From CAMTVQ01 sp947085255 (GTDB taxonomy: Bacteria > Bacteroidota > Bacteroidia > Sphingobacteriales > Sphingobacteriaceae): a stretch of 64,000 nucleotides of DNA. A program made the position numbers and the translations under genes. The first letter of the stretch is position 1. The number at the start of each line of letters is the position of its first letter. The stretch spans positions 62,001 to 126,000 of the forward strand of contig CAMTVQ010000011.1 in NCBI GenBank assembly GCA_947085255.1, read 5' to 3'. The notes below the pieces were generated by a model. It did no database searches and had not been told where the DNA came from. It saw only the letters and a list, made by a program, of their open reading frames with translations. Positions 27,003-34,112 of the stretch are shown one piece after another.

Positions 27003-27034
27003 AAATCCCCCACGCCAAAGGCAAGGGGGATTTT
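27003..27034 (-). terminator. Intrinsic terminator after tRNA-Leu(UAG)
   Basis: The strand carries AAAATCCCCC and, about 12 nt later, GGGGGATTTT, a perfect 10-bp stem whose 3' arm ends in a T-run on the minus strand. It sits between the tRNA 3' end and tig. Confidence 0.75.
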
Positions 27035-27118
27035 GGTGCGGAAGAAGGGACTCGAACCCCCACGCCTCGCGGCGCCAGATCCTAAGTCTGGTGCGGCTAC
27101 CAATTACGCCACTTCCGC
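27034..27118 (-). tRNA. tRNA-Leu (anticodon UAG), CCA encoded
   Basis: The minus strand folds into a class II tRNA: acceptor GCGGAAG/CUUCCGC, anticodon stem CCAGA/UCUGG with loop CUUAGGA (anticodon UAG), a long variable arm GCC-GCGA-GGC and a TTCGAGT T-loop. Positions 27036-27034 encode the 3' CCA. It has its own promoter and terminator. Confidence 0.96.
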
Positions 27119-27131
27119 AAAATTAGGACTG

Positions 27132-27162
27132 CAAAAGTAGTAAGTTTTTATAAAGTATCCAA
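27132..27162 (-). promoter_or_regulatory. Consensus promoter of tRNA-Leu(UAG), overlapping the 3' end of the BtuF-like gene
   Basis: TTG (27162-27160), 20-bp spacer, TACTTTTG (27139-27132), then 13 nt to the tRNA 5' end. The -33 element lies inside the last codons of the upstream CDS. Confidence 0.7.
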
Positions 27163-27939
27163 TAGTTTGATAAAATATTCGGGAGCATGCTGTATACGGC
27201 TGCCGTACCACGAAAAAAACTCCCCATCCACCACTTTTACAGTAGCCTGTGGGCACATTGCAGCAAATTCGGCGATGTGTTTTTCTTTAAATGGATAGGG
27301 TTCGGAAGAAAGCAATATCACATCTGGTTGTGCTTGGGCTATTTCAGGAACACTTAAAGCTGGATAACGATTACCTAATACCGCATTTTGCCAACCACAA
27401 CGTTGCAGCATATCGTCAATAAACGTATTGCCAGCTGCTACCATGTAAGGATCTTTCCAAATAAAGTAGGCCACCTTTTTGATTGGTGATTGTTGATTGT
27501 TAATTGCTGATTTTAACTTAACAAAATTGGCATTAATATCTGCTACTACCCGTTTTCCATTTGCTTCCTTGCCTACCAATACGGCAATTTGTTCAATCAT
27601 TTGCAGGGCATCTTCCAAATTAGCAATATCACTCATCCATACCGGAAACTCCTTCATTAATTGCTTAATGCCTTGCTCTTCGTTTTCTTCTTTGTTACCA
27701 ATAATTAAATCGGGCTGTAGGGCACGTATTTTTTCGATGTTAAAATCTTTAGTACCGCCTACCTTGGCTTTACTTTTAAACTTACCAGCAGGATGAATGC
27801 AAAACTTGGTAATGCCTACCACTTGTTCATTTAGCCCTAAATCAAAGAGCAATTCGGTTTGCGAGGGCACTAAAGAAACAATACGCTTGGGTGTGCAGGG
27901 CAAATGAATTGCATTGCCCATTTGATCGGTAAAAAGCAT
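27148..27939 (-). CDS. BtuF-like helical-backbone metal/cobalamin-binding protein without signal peptide
   Basis: This ~263-residue protein has the BtuF/periplasmic-binding class III pattern: RIVSLVPSQTELLFDLGL near the start, ALQPDLIIGNKEEN, a linking helix, and FIDDMLQRCGWQN. Classical members deliver cobalamin or iron chelates to ABC importers, but no signal peptide and no transporter genes are present, so the role here is unclear. The ATG at 27939 leaves a 36-nt gap to the divergent gene; an upstream ATG at 27993 would overlap it. Residues ~142-154 (SAINNQQSPIK) are encoded by a 7-nt-period repeat (27480-27514) of the type otherwise found in spacers. Confidence 0.8.
   Translation of the reverse strand: MLFTDQMGNAIHLPCTPKRIVSLVPSQTELLFDLGLNEQVVGITKFCIHPAGKFKSKAKVGGTKDFNIEKIRALQPDLIIGNKEENEEQGIKQLMKEFPVWMSDIANLEDALQMIEQIAVLVGKEANGKRVVADINANFVKLKSAINNQQSPIKKVAYFIWKDPYMVAAGNTFIDDMLQRCGWQNAVLGNRYPALSVPEIAQAQPDVILLSSEPYPFKEKHIAEFAAMCPQATVKVVDGEFFSWYGSRIQHAPEYFIKLLDTL
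27480..27514. repeat. Heptad repeat inside a coding sequence
   Basis: TGATTGG, TGATTGT, TGATTGT, TAATTGC, TGATTTT run in perfect 7-nt register through the BtuF-like gene, at the junction between the linking helix and second lobe. The reading frame stays open. Confidence 0.75.
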
Positions 27940-27975
27940 AGGCAAAAATACATGTATACTTTTGTATTTTGCGCC

Positions 27976-29304
27976 ATGCGTAGGGTGGCTCATTATCTTT
28001 TATTAGGCAGCATGTCGGTAGGCTTTGTGCTACTAAACTATCATACGCCACGCCAAAATCTCACACAGCTCATCGCTTTATTTGCCGTCCTGTTTGCTTG
28101 CTTTTTTTTAGTAATTGGTTATTTTTCTACCGAAAGCACTTATACGCTAAATGGTATTGCTGCACTACTTTTTCGAGTTGTGCTACTTGGGGCTGTACCA
28201 AATTTATCGGATGATATATACCGTTTTTTATGGGATGGTACGTTGAGCCTAAATGGTATTCATCCTTTTGCTAACCTACCACATTATTACCTCGACAAAA
28301 GTATCCCTCAACTTACACCAGCATTGTACGAGCAATTAAACTCGCCACATTACTATACTATTTACCCCAGCGTATGTCAGGCATTATTTTGGTTGGCACG
28401 TGTACTTTCGCCGAATAGCTTATATGGCAGCATTGTAGTGCTAAAGCTAATTATTATAGCCTTCGAGGTTGGTAGTATGGTATTACTGGTAAGGCTATTA
28501 AAACGGTACAGCCTAAATAAAAACCTGATTTGGTTATATGCCTTAAACCCGTTGGTCATTATTGAACTTACGGGTAACATCCACTTTGAAGCGGCAATGA
28601 TTTTCTTTTTGTTGTTTGCGTTTTACCTGCTCGAAACAGGCAAGTGGAAACTTTCTGCAATCGCTTTTGTAGGTGCGGTAGCAACTAAAATTATCCCCCT
28701 ATTGTTGTTGCCTCTGCTTTTCAGAAAACTCGGCTTAAAAAGAGGCTTTCAGTATTGTTTACTAGTAGCAGCAGGAAGTATTGTAGCTGCTATTCCGTTA
28801 TTCTACAAGTCTGCCTACTTCAGTAATTTTTTATCCAGTTTTACACTTTACTTCAAAACCTTCGAGTTTAATGCCAGTTTTTATTACCTGTTACAATACC
28901 TGCAATTGAACACATTTACCACCTATTTACCATTACTCGTATTGGTTGGTATTGCTGCTATTGCGTATAGCACAAAATGGAGTTTAGCAGAAAAAATGCT
29001 GCTTTGTTTGGGCTTGTATTTGCTATGCAGCCGCAGCGTACACCCTTGGTATGTGGCACCACTGGTAGCACTTTGTCCGCTTACACGCTTTAGGTTTCCG
29101 GTAATATGGTCAACGCTATTGCCGCTTACTTATATTACCTATACGCAACTGCCTTATGCAGAAAACGTTTATATTTTGTTAATAGAATATAGCATTGTAT
29201 TAAGTTTTGTGGTGTACGAGTTGTATTTCGCAAAACAACTAACTAGCACAAATACTATATTTACCTCAACAAAAGAGCGTCACGCGAACCAACAATATGA
29301 GTAA
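27976..29304 (+). CDS. Polytopic GT-C-type glycosyltransferase (GT87/mannosyltransferase-like)
   Basis: This 442-residue protein has about ten to twelve hydrophobic segments. Its first large extracytoplasmic loop carries NLSDDIYRFLWDGTLSLNGIHPFA, whose D-D-I-Y-R-x-x-W-D-G motif is typical of membrane mannosyltransferases that use polyprenyl-phosphate sugars; the acidic pair is the expected catalytic site. Several ATGs are available: 27904 and 27952 lie within or against the divergent gene, while 27976 gives a short cytoplasmic MRRVAHY before the first helix. The gene overlaps the following AraC gene by 8 nt. Acceptor is unknown. Confidence 0.75.
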   Translation: MRRVAHYLLLGSMSVGFVLLNYHTPRQNLTQLIALFAVLFACFFLVIGYFSTESTYTLNGIAALLFRVVLLGAVPNLSDDIYRFLWDGTLSLNGIHPFANLPHYYLDKSIPQLTPALYEQLNSPHYYTIYPSVCQALFWLARVLSPNSLYGSIVVLKLIIIAFEVGSMVLLVRLLKRYSLNKNLIWLYALNPLVIIELTGNIHFEAAMIFFLLFAFYLLETGKWKLSAIAFVGAVATKIIPLLLLPLLFRKLGLKRGFQYCLLVAAGSIVAAIPLFYKSAYFSNFLSSFTLYFKTFEFNASFYYLLQYLQLNTFTTYLPLLVLVGIAAIAYSTKWSLAEKMLLCLGLYLLCSRSVHPWYVAPLVALCPLTRFRFPVIWSTLLPLTYITYTQLPYAENVYILLIEYSIVLSFVVYELYFAKQLTSTNTIFTSTKERHANQQYE

Positions 29305-30148
29305 TTTGCCAACTATACCTCAATTTGGACTTCAAAATAGCGCTGGAAAGCAGGTAAGATTCGACTTTATGTTGTGGGGCAATAAAGACCAACAGTATGA
29401 TTTTGAGAAACCGCACAGACATAACTTTAACGAAGTATTGGTGTTTTATAAAGGAGGTGGCACGCATGATATCGACTTCTCAACCTATACAGCCAAGAAT
29501 AAATCTATACATTTTGTAGCATCCAACAATGTTCATTTAGTACTGCGCAGCAAAAACTCAGAAGGATGTAGTTTACTCTTCTCTAACGATTATTTTAATC
29601 ATGAGCTAATTAGTCAATTACCTTTTTCGACAATTAATCCAACGTTACAACTCAACACATCCGATTTTGGCCGTATTACCCAGCTCATCTATACTATAAA
29701 AGCAGAATATTTAGATAAAAAGACAGGTTATGAGGCAATAATTCAAGCACATATGCAGGCATTTATGCTGTATTTAGTGCGCATTTACACTAATCAACAC
29801 CCCGAAAAAGCAGACAAAAGCAATAAGCCCGAACTGGTAAACCGTTTTATAAATCTAATACCTAAACAGTATATCAATCACTTTACCGTCAACCAATATG
29901 CCGAAGCACTAACTATTTCTACAAAACACTTAATTGAACTGGTAAAAACACATACCGGCAAAACTCCTCTGCAACACATTAAAGAATACACCATAGCAGA
30001 AGCTAAAAAATTGCTCTTTCATACTCAACTATCTGTGAAAGAAATTGCCTATCAGCTCAACTTCGACGACCCTACCAACTTCTCGAAATATTTTAAAGCC
30101 GCAACTGGCTATACGCCTATTCAGTACAGAGAAGGCATAGGTAATTAA
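29297..30148 (+). CDS. AraC-family transcriptional regulator
   Basis: This 283-residue protein has an N-terminal cupin-like sensor half (HRHNFNEVLVFYKGGGTHDIDF) and a C-terminal double helix-turn-helix of about 95 residues, with AEALTISTKHLIELVKTHTGKTP as the first and VKEIAYQLNFDDPTNFSKYFKAATGYTPIQYR as the second. That second element is the AraC signature. It probably senses a small ligand through the cupin and activates a nearby or distant operon. Its start overlaps the GT-C gene by 8 nt, implying translational coupling. The next gene has its own consensus promoter 28 nt after the AraC stop and could be a target. Confidence 0.93.
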   Translation: MSNLPTIPQFGLQNSAGKQVRFDFMLWGNKDQQYDFEKPHRHNFNEVLVFYKGGGTHDIDFSTYTAKNKSIHFVASNNVHLVLRSKNSEGCSLLFSNDYFNHELISQLPFSTINPTLQLNTSDFGRITQLIYTIKAEYLDKKTGYEAIIQAHMQAFMLYLVRIYTNQHPEKADKSNKPELVNRFINLIPKQYINHFTVNQYAEALTISTKHLIELVKTHTGKTPLQHIKEYTIAEAKKLLFHTQLSVKEIAYQLNFDDPTNFSKYFKAATGYTPIQYREGIGN

Positions 30149-30175
30149 TTTACCCTATAATCCGAACTTTTGCCA

Positions 30176-30206
30176 TTGATTGCCTTGCCGAGTGCCCGTA
30201 CTTTTG
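30176..30206 (+). promoter_or_regulatory. Consensus promoter of the T9SS gene at 30243
   Basis: TTG (30176-30178), 20-bp spacer, TACTTTTG (30199-30206), matching the Bacteroidota -33/-7 pattern; ATG 37 nt downstream. Confidence 0.7.
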
Positions 30207-30242
30207 GTACTAATTCACTCAACAGTTTTAATCAACAGTAAT

Positions 30243-32024
30243 ATGAAAAAATCACTTCATTTAACACTAGTAATTCTTTTTTGCAGTCTATTTTCGTTAA
30301 GCGCAACTGCCCAAAATGCTCCTATTTGGGCACGCAACATAACCGACACCATCGGCACAGCAACAATGCATCCAGTACGCACATTGCACGATGGCAACAA
30401 CGCCGTTTTTGTTTTAAGCAACCGGCTAAAAATGACTGAACCCGCGATTTATTTAAAAAAATACGACGAAGACGGCACACTACTTTGGACATTAATATAC
30501 AACAACAATACAAACGGACAACCTAGAGGTTACGATATGGCGATAGACGATACTGGCAATTGCTATATAGCTGGCGCATTTGAGCAAGGATTTACCAGCA
30601 AACCCTTGCTTATGAAGGTAAATACATTAGGAGCACTAGTTTGGCTCAAAGACTCCATAACATCTTCTGAAACTGGTTCTCTTGGAACTGGTTCTTTCGA
30701 TCAAATTATCCTAAAAAATAAGCGCATATATGCGAAAGGCAATGGCATTGCTGCTTTTAAACTAAATGGAGAAGAAATTTGGTCTAATAGCAATACTGCT
30801 TTTCGAATGGCCGTTGATAGTAAAGGAGAGGTGATTGTAACCGGCTCCGATACGGCCAACAACACCGTATTTAGGTATGACTCTATAGGAAATATGAATT
30901 TTTCGGATAGTTCTGTATACTATGCAAATAGTATAGCCGTAGACACCAAAAACGATTTTTACTTACTTAGCGCTTCACCCGAATACGAACTGGTTAAATA
31001 TTCGAGTACTGGAGAACGTTTATGGAATCTAAAAAACTTCCCTAAAGGAGCCCCATTTGGCGACATTGGCTACGACATACTTATTGATAATGATACTAAT
31101 GTAATAGTAGTTGGACTGGTTGACACGATGTTCAAGTTTTCACCAAATGGCAAATTGATATGGAAAAAACCAATGAATGGATTGGATGGCTATTTGATTA
31201 GCGCACAGATAACTTTTAATAATTTAATTGCCATTGCCGGAACAATTAATGTAAACAACCAATCACGGTTAGGTGTAGCAACCTTTAATTTGAATGGCGA
31301 CCAAAACTGGTCGGGGTTTTATGAAGGAAATATCGGAAATCAAGAATTTACAGTGGATATGAGTATCGACAATTCGGGCATTTATGTACTCGAAAATAAT
31401 GATCAAAATACCACATTGGTAAAGTTTGAATCCCCTGTATTTCAGAATCCCATCAATTACAATTTAGTATGTGTAGACAGCGTATGGTACAGAACCAGTG
31501 ATAATATCCAAATACGCGTATTTAATGGCAATACAACTATTATCAATTACCCATCTGTACAAATCATTTCTCCAACGGGAGATACTATCAGCAATCCAGA
31601 AAATACAGTTACCTTTTTTGGGCAAAGCGGAAATAGCTATCAAGTGTATGAATACATGATTACCGTTGCTGGCATAACTGATTTTAGTGACTATACCTTT
31701 CTGCTTAGCGAAGGGCTTAAGGACACTACTGTAGCAATTACTGAATGTAATCGAACAGCAGGTACTACCAATATAGAAACTACGACAATATCATTCGCTA
31801 TTTATCCGAACCCTTTTAGAAATCAATTTAGCATTCACACAAACGCGCAAACAGAAGATCAAATGACATTAAAACTCTACGATGTTTTAGGCAGAGAAGT
31901 GCTCAGCAGAGTTATTATTTCGGGAGAAACGATTGACAGAGAAGCGTTGCCGAATGGCCTATATCATTATGCTATCGAGCATAAAAACAGAACCCTGAAA
32001 ACAGGTAAATTAATTGCGCACTAA
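30243..32024 (+). CDS. T9SS-secreted protein with propeller-like repeats
   Basis: This 593-residue protein has a signal peptide ending SLSATAQ. The middle shows repeated short beta motifs (SRLGVATFNLNGDQNWSG, KYSSTGERLWNL, KFSPNGKLIWKK, KYDEDGTLLWTL) with a recurrent L-W-x-L/K ending, as in bacterial PQQ-like or SBBP-type beta-propellers. The last ~85 residues (FAIYPNPFRNQFSI ... GLYHYAIEHKNRTLKTGKLI) form a type A T9SS sorting domain. The upstream TTG-opened extension at 30180 is rejected because it precedes the promoter-proximal leader. Function at the surface is unknown. Confidence 0.85.
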   Translation: MKKSLHLTLVILFCSLFSLSATAQNAPIWARNITDTIGTATMHPVRTLHDGNNAVFVLSNRLKMTEPAIYLKKYDEDGTLLWTLIYNNNTNGQPRGYDMAIDDTGNCYIAGAFEQGFTSKPLLMKVNTLGALVWLKDSITSSETGSLGTGSFDQIILKNKRIYAKGNGIAAFKLNGEEIWSNSNTAFRMAVDSKGEVIVTGSDTANNTVFRYDSIGNMNFSDSSVYYANSIAVDTKNDFYLLSASPEYELVKYSSTGERLWNLKNFPKGAPFGDIGYDILIDNDTNVIVVGLVDTMFKFSPNGKLIWKKPMNGLDGYLISAQITFNNLIAIAGTINVNNQSRLGVATFNLNGDQNWSGFYEGNIGNQEFTVDMSIDNSGIYVLENNDQNTTLVKFESPVFQNPINYNLVCVDSVWYRTSDNIQIRVFNGNTTIINYPSVQIISPTGDTISNPENTVTFFGQSGNSYQVYEYMITVAGITDFSDYTFLLSEGLKDTTVAITECNRTAGTTNIETTTISFAIYPNPFRNQFSIHTNAQTEDQMTLKLYDVLGREVLSRVIISGETIDREALPNGLYHYAIEHKNRTLKTGKLIAH

Positions 32025-32033
32025 AACTTTTGT

Positions 32034-32072
32034 TTCGTGATGCTTATTCATATTGCCAATAAGCATCACGAA
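32034..32072. terminator. 15-bp perfect hairpin between convergent genes
   Basis: TTCGTGATGCTTATT (32034-32048) pairs with AATAAGCATCACGAA (32058-32072) across a 9-nt loop. It begins 9 nt after the plus-strand stop and on the other strand includes the last codons and stop of the 305-residue gene. Neither side has a strong T-tract. Confidence 0.7.
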
Positions 32073-32961
32073 GCACTTGTGTAAGCTCCATATTGCGGGC
32101 ATCCCAAGTAGTTTGTTTTACGCAAATATTGGGATACGTTTTTTCGAAGTAATATTCGTTTACCTTATCAGCAGCCAAACGAACGCTTACTTTCCAACAG
32201 GCATACTCTTTATTTCGTACACGTTGCGTACCCGCATCGCTTACCGTAAAATTCGATTTGTACACAGCTAACTTGCCTATTTTGCTAGATACTTGTGACT
32301 CCAACACATTGCCCTCAAAATTTAATCCATTGGAAAATTTTAAGCTACGCAGCGAGTAAATCAACTGATCTTCCAGTAATAAATTACGCCCAAAGCTGTA
32401 CTCTCCTGTACCCTCCTTATCCCAATACGAGTGGTAGGTCATTTGCAAAATGCCCTGATTAAGGTCTATTTCTTTGTAGGTAGTACCGCACCACTCTTGC
32501 GAAGAAGTAGCGAATTTGTGCAGCATGAAAGGGTTTTTGCGAATAAAAAACGAACTAGTTAGGTAGTGATAAGGATATTTCATGGTTTCAATGCGGCAAA
32601 AAGCATTCACCTTTATTACATCGTACAAATCATTACGCTTGTCGTCGTCCGTTTTGGTGTGAAACTCATTATTGAAAACTTCTTTTACGCTAATATAGGT
32701 GTAATCGAAATTGCGTGGCTTACCATATACGGTTCGGGTGGCAGCGTAGGTGGCTACCTCGCCTTTTCCATCATCCCACAAGTTGTTTTCGGCCCACTCC
32801 ATAGTAAAATACGGGGTAAGTTGCTCAAATTGTGTGGCTTTGGTACGTAACCGCTTACCCCTATCCGAAGCATTACTTGCTTGAAAATAAAAGGCAAAGG
32901 CAATGCCCATTATCCCTAAAAAAGCAATTATTTTTGCTGCAAGAATGTATTTTTTTATCAT
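32044..32961 (-). CDS. Exported or membrane-anchored protein of unknown function
   Basis: This 305-residue protein has one N-terminal hydrophobic segment (ILAAKIIAFLGIMGIAFAFYF) followed by a soluble domain rich in aromatic and charged residues, with WAENNLWDDGKGEVATY, CRIETMKYPYHY and a distal CWKVSVRLAADKVNEYYFEKTYPNICV. No family was recognised. The ATG at 32961 is preferred over a TTG six nucleotides upstream. A TACCTTTG -7 element (32972-32965) ends only 3 nt before the ATG, so the mRNA could be essentially leaderless. The 3' end overlaps a 15-bp hairpin shared with the convergent T9SS gene. Confidence 0.6.
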   Translation of the reverse strand: MIKKYILAAKIIAFLGIMGIAFAFYFQASNASDRGKRLRTKATQFEQLTPYFTMEWAENNLWDDGKGEVATYAATRTVYGKPRNFDYTYISVKEVFNNEFHTKTDDDKRNDLYDVIKVNAFCRIETMKYPYHYLTSSFFIRKNPFMLHKFATSSQEWCGTTYKEIDLNQGILQMTYHSYWDKEGTGEYSFGRNLLLEDQLIYSLRSLKFSNGLNFEGNVLESQVSSKIGKLAVYKSNFTVSDAGTQRVRNKEYACWKVSVRLAADKVNEYYFEKTYPNICVKQTTWDARNMELTQVLRDAYWQYE

Positions 32962-32964
32962 GCA

Positions 32965-32972
32965 CAAAGGTA
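32965..32972 (-). promoter_or_regulatory. Promoter -7 element adjacent to start codon
   Basis: TACCTTTG matches TAnnTTTG exactly on the minus strand and ends 3 nt from the ATG at 32961. No -33 TTG is seen at the right distance, so it may be fortuitous. Confidence 0.35.
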
Positions 32973-32990
32973 GTATTTAGCCAGTGATAT

Positions 32991-33365
32991 TTAGCGCTTA
33001 CGCCTTTGCCATTCTTCGGCATTAAGTTGCTGACCTGCTTTTTTAAGTTTATCGCTAGCGCGTAGATTAATAACAAAAGCAACAATTTGCCCACCAACAA
33101 CAAGCAATACACTATTTAGTCCGTCCTTAGCAGAGGTAGACCCATACGACAACAAAACGGCAGTGGTAACTGAGCCAAAACTAATAATGCGCGAGAGTGT
33201 ATAATTGCGTGCAGCACTTTCAACCAAATCGCCTGCCGATGGCTGCCTGCTTTGGAATAGGGAATCTTGTGTAGGTATTTCTAGTGAGATAAACTGTTCT
33301 TCTGCATAGCTTTGTGTAAAAACCATGCAAAATAGTAAGGTAAAAATGATGGCAAAATAGTTCAT
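32991..33365 (-). CDS. Small membrane protein of unknown function
   Basis: This 124-residue protein starts with a signal peptide-like segment (FAIIFTLLFCMVFTQSYA), then a polar stretch of about 35 residues, two adjacent hydrophobic helices (IISFGSVTTAVLLSYG and NSVLLVVGGQIVAFVIN) and a basic tail ending WQRRKR. The layout is that of a small inner-membrane protein. No family was recognised. It follows the tRNA-Leu(CAA) terminator on the same strand and precedes the 305-residue unknown by 29 nt; the pair may be an operon. Confidence 0.6.
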   Translation of the reverse strand: MNYFAIIFTLLFCMVFTQSYAEEQFISLEIPTQDSLFQSRQPSAGDLVESAARNYTLSRIISFGSVTTAVLLSYGSTSAKDGLNSVLLVVGGQIVAFVINLRASDKLKKAGQQLNAEEWQRRKR

Positions 33366-33407
33366 GGATATATAGTTTAGTGCCGTTAAAATACAAGAAA
33401 TTTATAT

Positions 33408-33438
33408 AAAAAAAAGCCCCGACAGTCTTGTCGGGGCT
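33408..33438 (-). terminator. Strong intrinsic terminator after tRNA-Leu(CAA)
   Basis: AGCCCCGACA (33415-33424) and TGTCGGGGCT (33429-33438) form a perfect 10-bp GC-rich stem with loop GTCT, followed on the minus strand by eight Ts. It ends the hscB/tRNA transcript. Confidence 0.9.
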
Positions 33439-33440
33439 CG

Positions 33441-33520
33441 TACCCAGCGCCGGAGTCGAACCGGCACGGTTTCCCACAGGTGTTTGAGACCAGCGCGTCT
33501 ACCAATTCCGCCAGCTGGGC
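33441..33520 (-). tRNA. tRNA-Leu (anticodon CAA)
   Basis: Class II fold on the minus strand: acceptor GCCCAGC/GCUGGGU (G1-U72 wobble), D-arm GCG/CGC, anticodon loop CUCAAAC (anticodon CAA), T-arm GCCGG/CCGGC. The 3' CCA is not encoded. The anticodon stem CUGGU/ACCUG has a U28-U42 mismatch and the variable region UGGGAAACCGU forms only a short stem. It begins 6 nt after the hscB stop and lacks its own promoter there. Confidence 0.88.
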
Positions 33521-33526
33521 ATTTCC

Positions 33527-34057
33527 CTACGGGGTTGCAAATCTATTCAAACTATCTCTAATTCGCAATACATATTTTCTTCTGTAGTAAAAATCTTTTA
33601 TCTGCATCAATTTACGCTGCTGCTCGGCATCATTTAGCATTTCGAAACCTGTGGTAGCAACATGTATAGATTGATTGATTTCCGCCTCTAAATCATGTAC
33701 CTGCTTGTTTAGCGCATTGAAGTATTCTTCGTTTACCTCCATTTCCAACTCCATCAATGCTTCGTTCACCTCCATCATTTCTAGCAGAAATTGTTGGGGA
33801 AGTGTGTACTTATCTCCATCTTCCAGCAGTCCTTTTAATTCTAACACATAATGCAAGCGCTTATCAAAAGACGACAACACCTGCCAAGCTTTATTATTTA
33901 GGGTAGATTTTTCGATTGCTTCTTGCTGTTTATCTTCGCTATCGGCTGCAAAAAAATCGGGATGATAGGCTTTACTCAACGCATAGAATTGCTTTTTGAG
34001 CAAGGCTTCGTCGGGATAAAAAGAAACAGGAATACCGTAAAATTCGAAATAATTCAT
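33527..34057 (-). CDS. hscB: Fe-S cluster assembly co-chaperone HscB
   Basis: This 176-residue protein has an N-terminal J-domain with the essential HPDF motif (SKAYHPDFFAADSEDKQQEAIEKST) and an acidic, helical C-terminal domain that in HscB binds the scaffold IscU. It would stimulate the HscA ATPase during cluster transfer. No other isc or suf gene is in the window. It is separated from rseP by a 55-nt spacer made almost entirely of heptads and is followed closely by tRNA-Leu(CAA), with which it probably shares a transcript and terminator. Confidence 0.9.
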   Translation of the reverse strand: MNYFEFYGIPVSFYPDEALLKKQFYALSKAYHPDFFAADSEDKQQEAIEKSTLNNKAWQVLSSFDKRLHYVLELKGLLEDGDKYTLPQQFLLEMMEVNEALMELEMEVNEEYFNALNKQVHDLEAEINQSIHVATTGFEMLNDAEQQRKLMQIKDFYYRRKYVLRIRDSLNRFATP

Positions 34058-34058
34058 C

Positions 34059-34112
34059 GGTTGCCGGTTGCCAGCTGTCAGTTACCAGTAACAGGCAACC
34101 TATAACAAGCAA
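34059..34112. repeat. Heptad repeat with internal hairpin in rseP-hscB spacer
   Basis: From 34060 the units are GTTGCCG, GTTGCCA, GCTGTCA, GTTACCA, then the complementary GTAACAG, GCAACCT, ATAACAA, GCAACTA. The halves face each other, so GTTACCAGTAAC and GGTTGCC/GGCAACC can fold back. GGTAACAGGCAACC-like sequence is shared with the 10135 block. Confidence 0.8.

Noticed and set aside
27148..27939. BtuF-like gene as a functioning periplasmic cobalamin transporter component
   Set aside because: No signal peptide and no BtuC/BtuD genes nearby; transport role cannot be supported.
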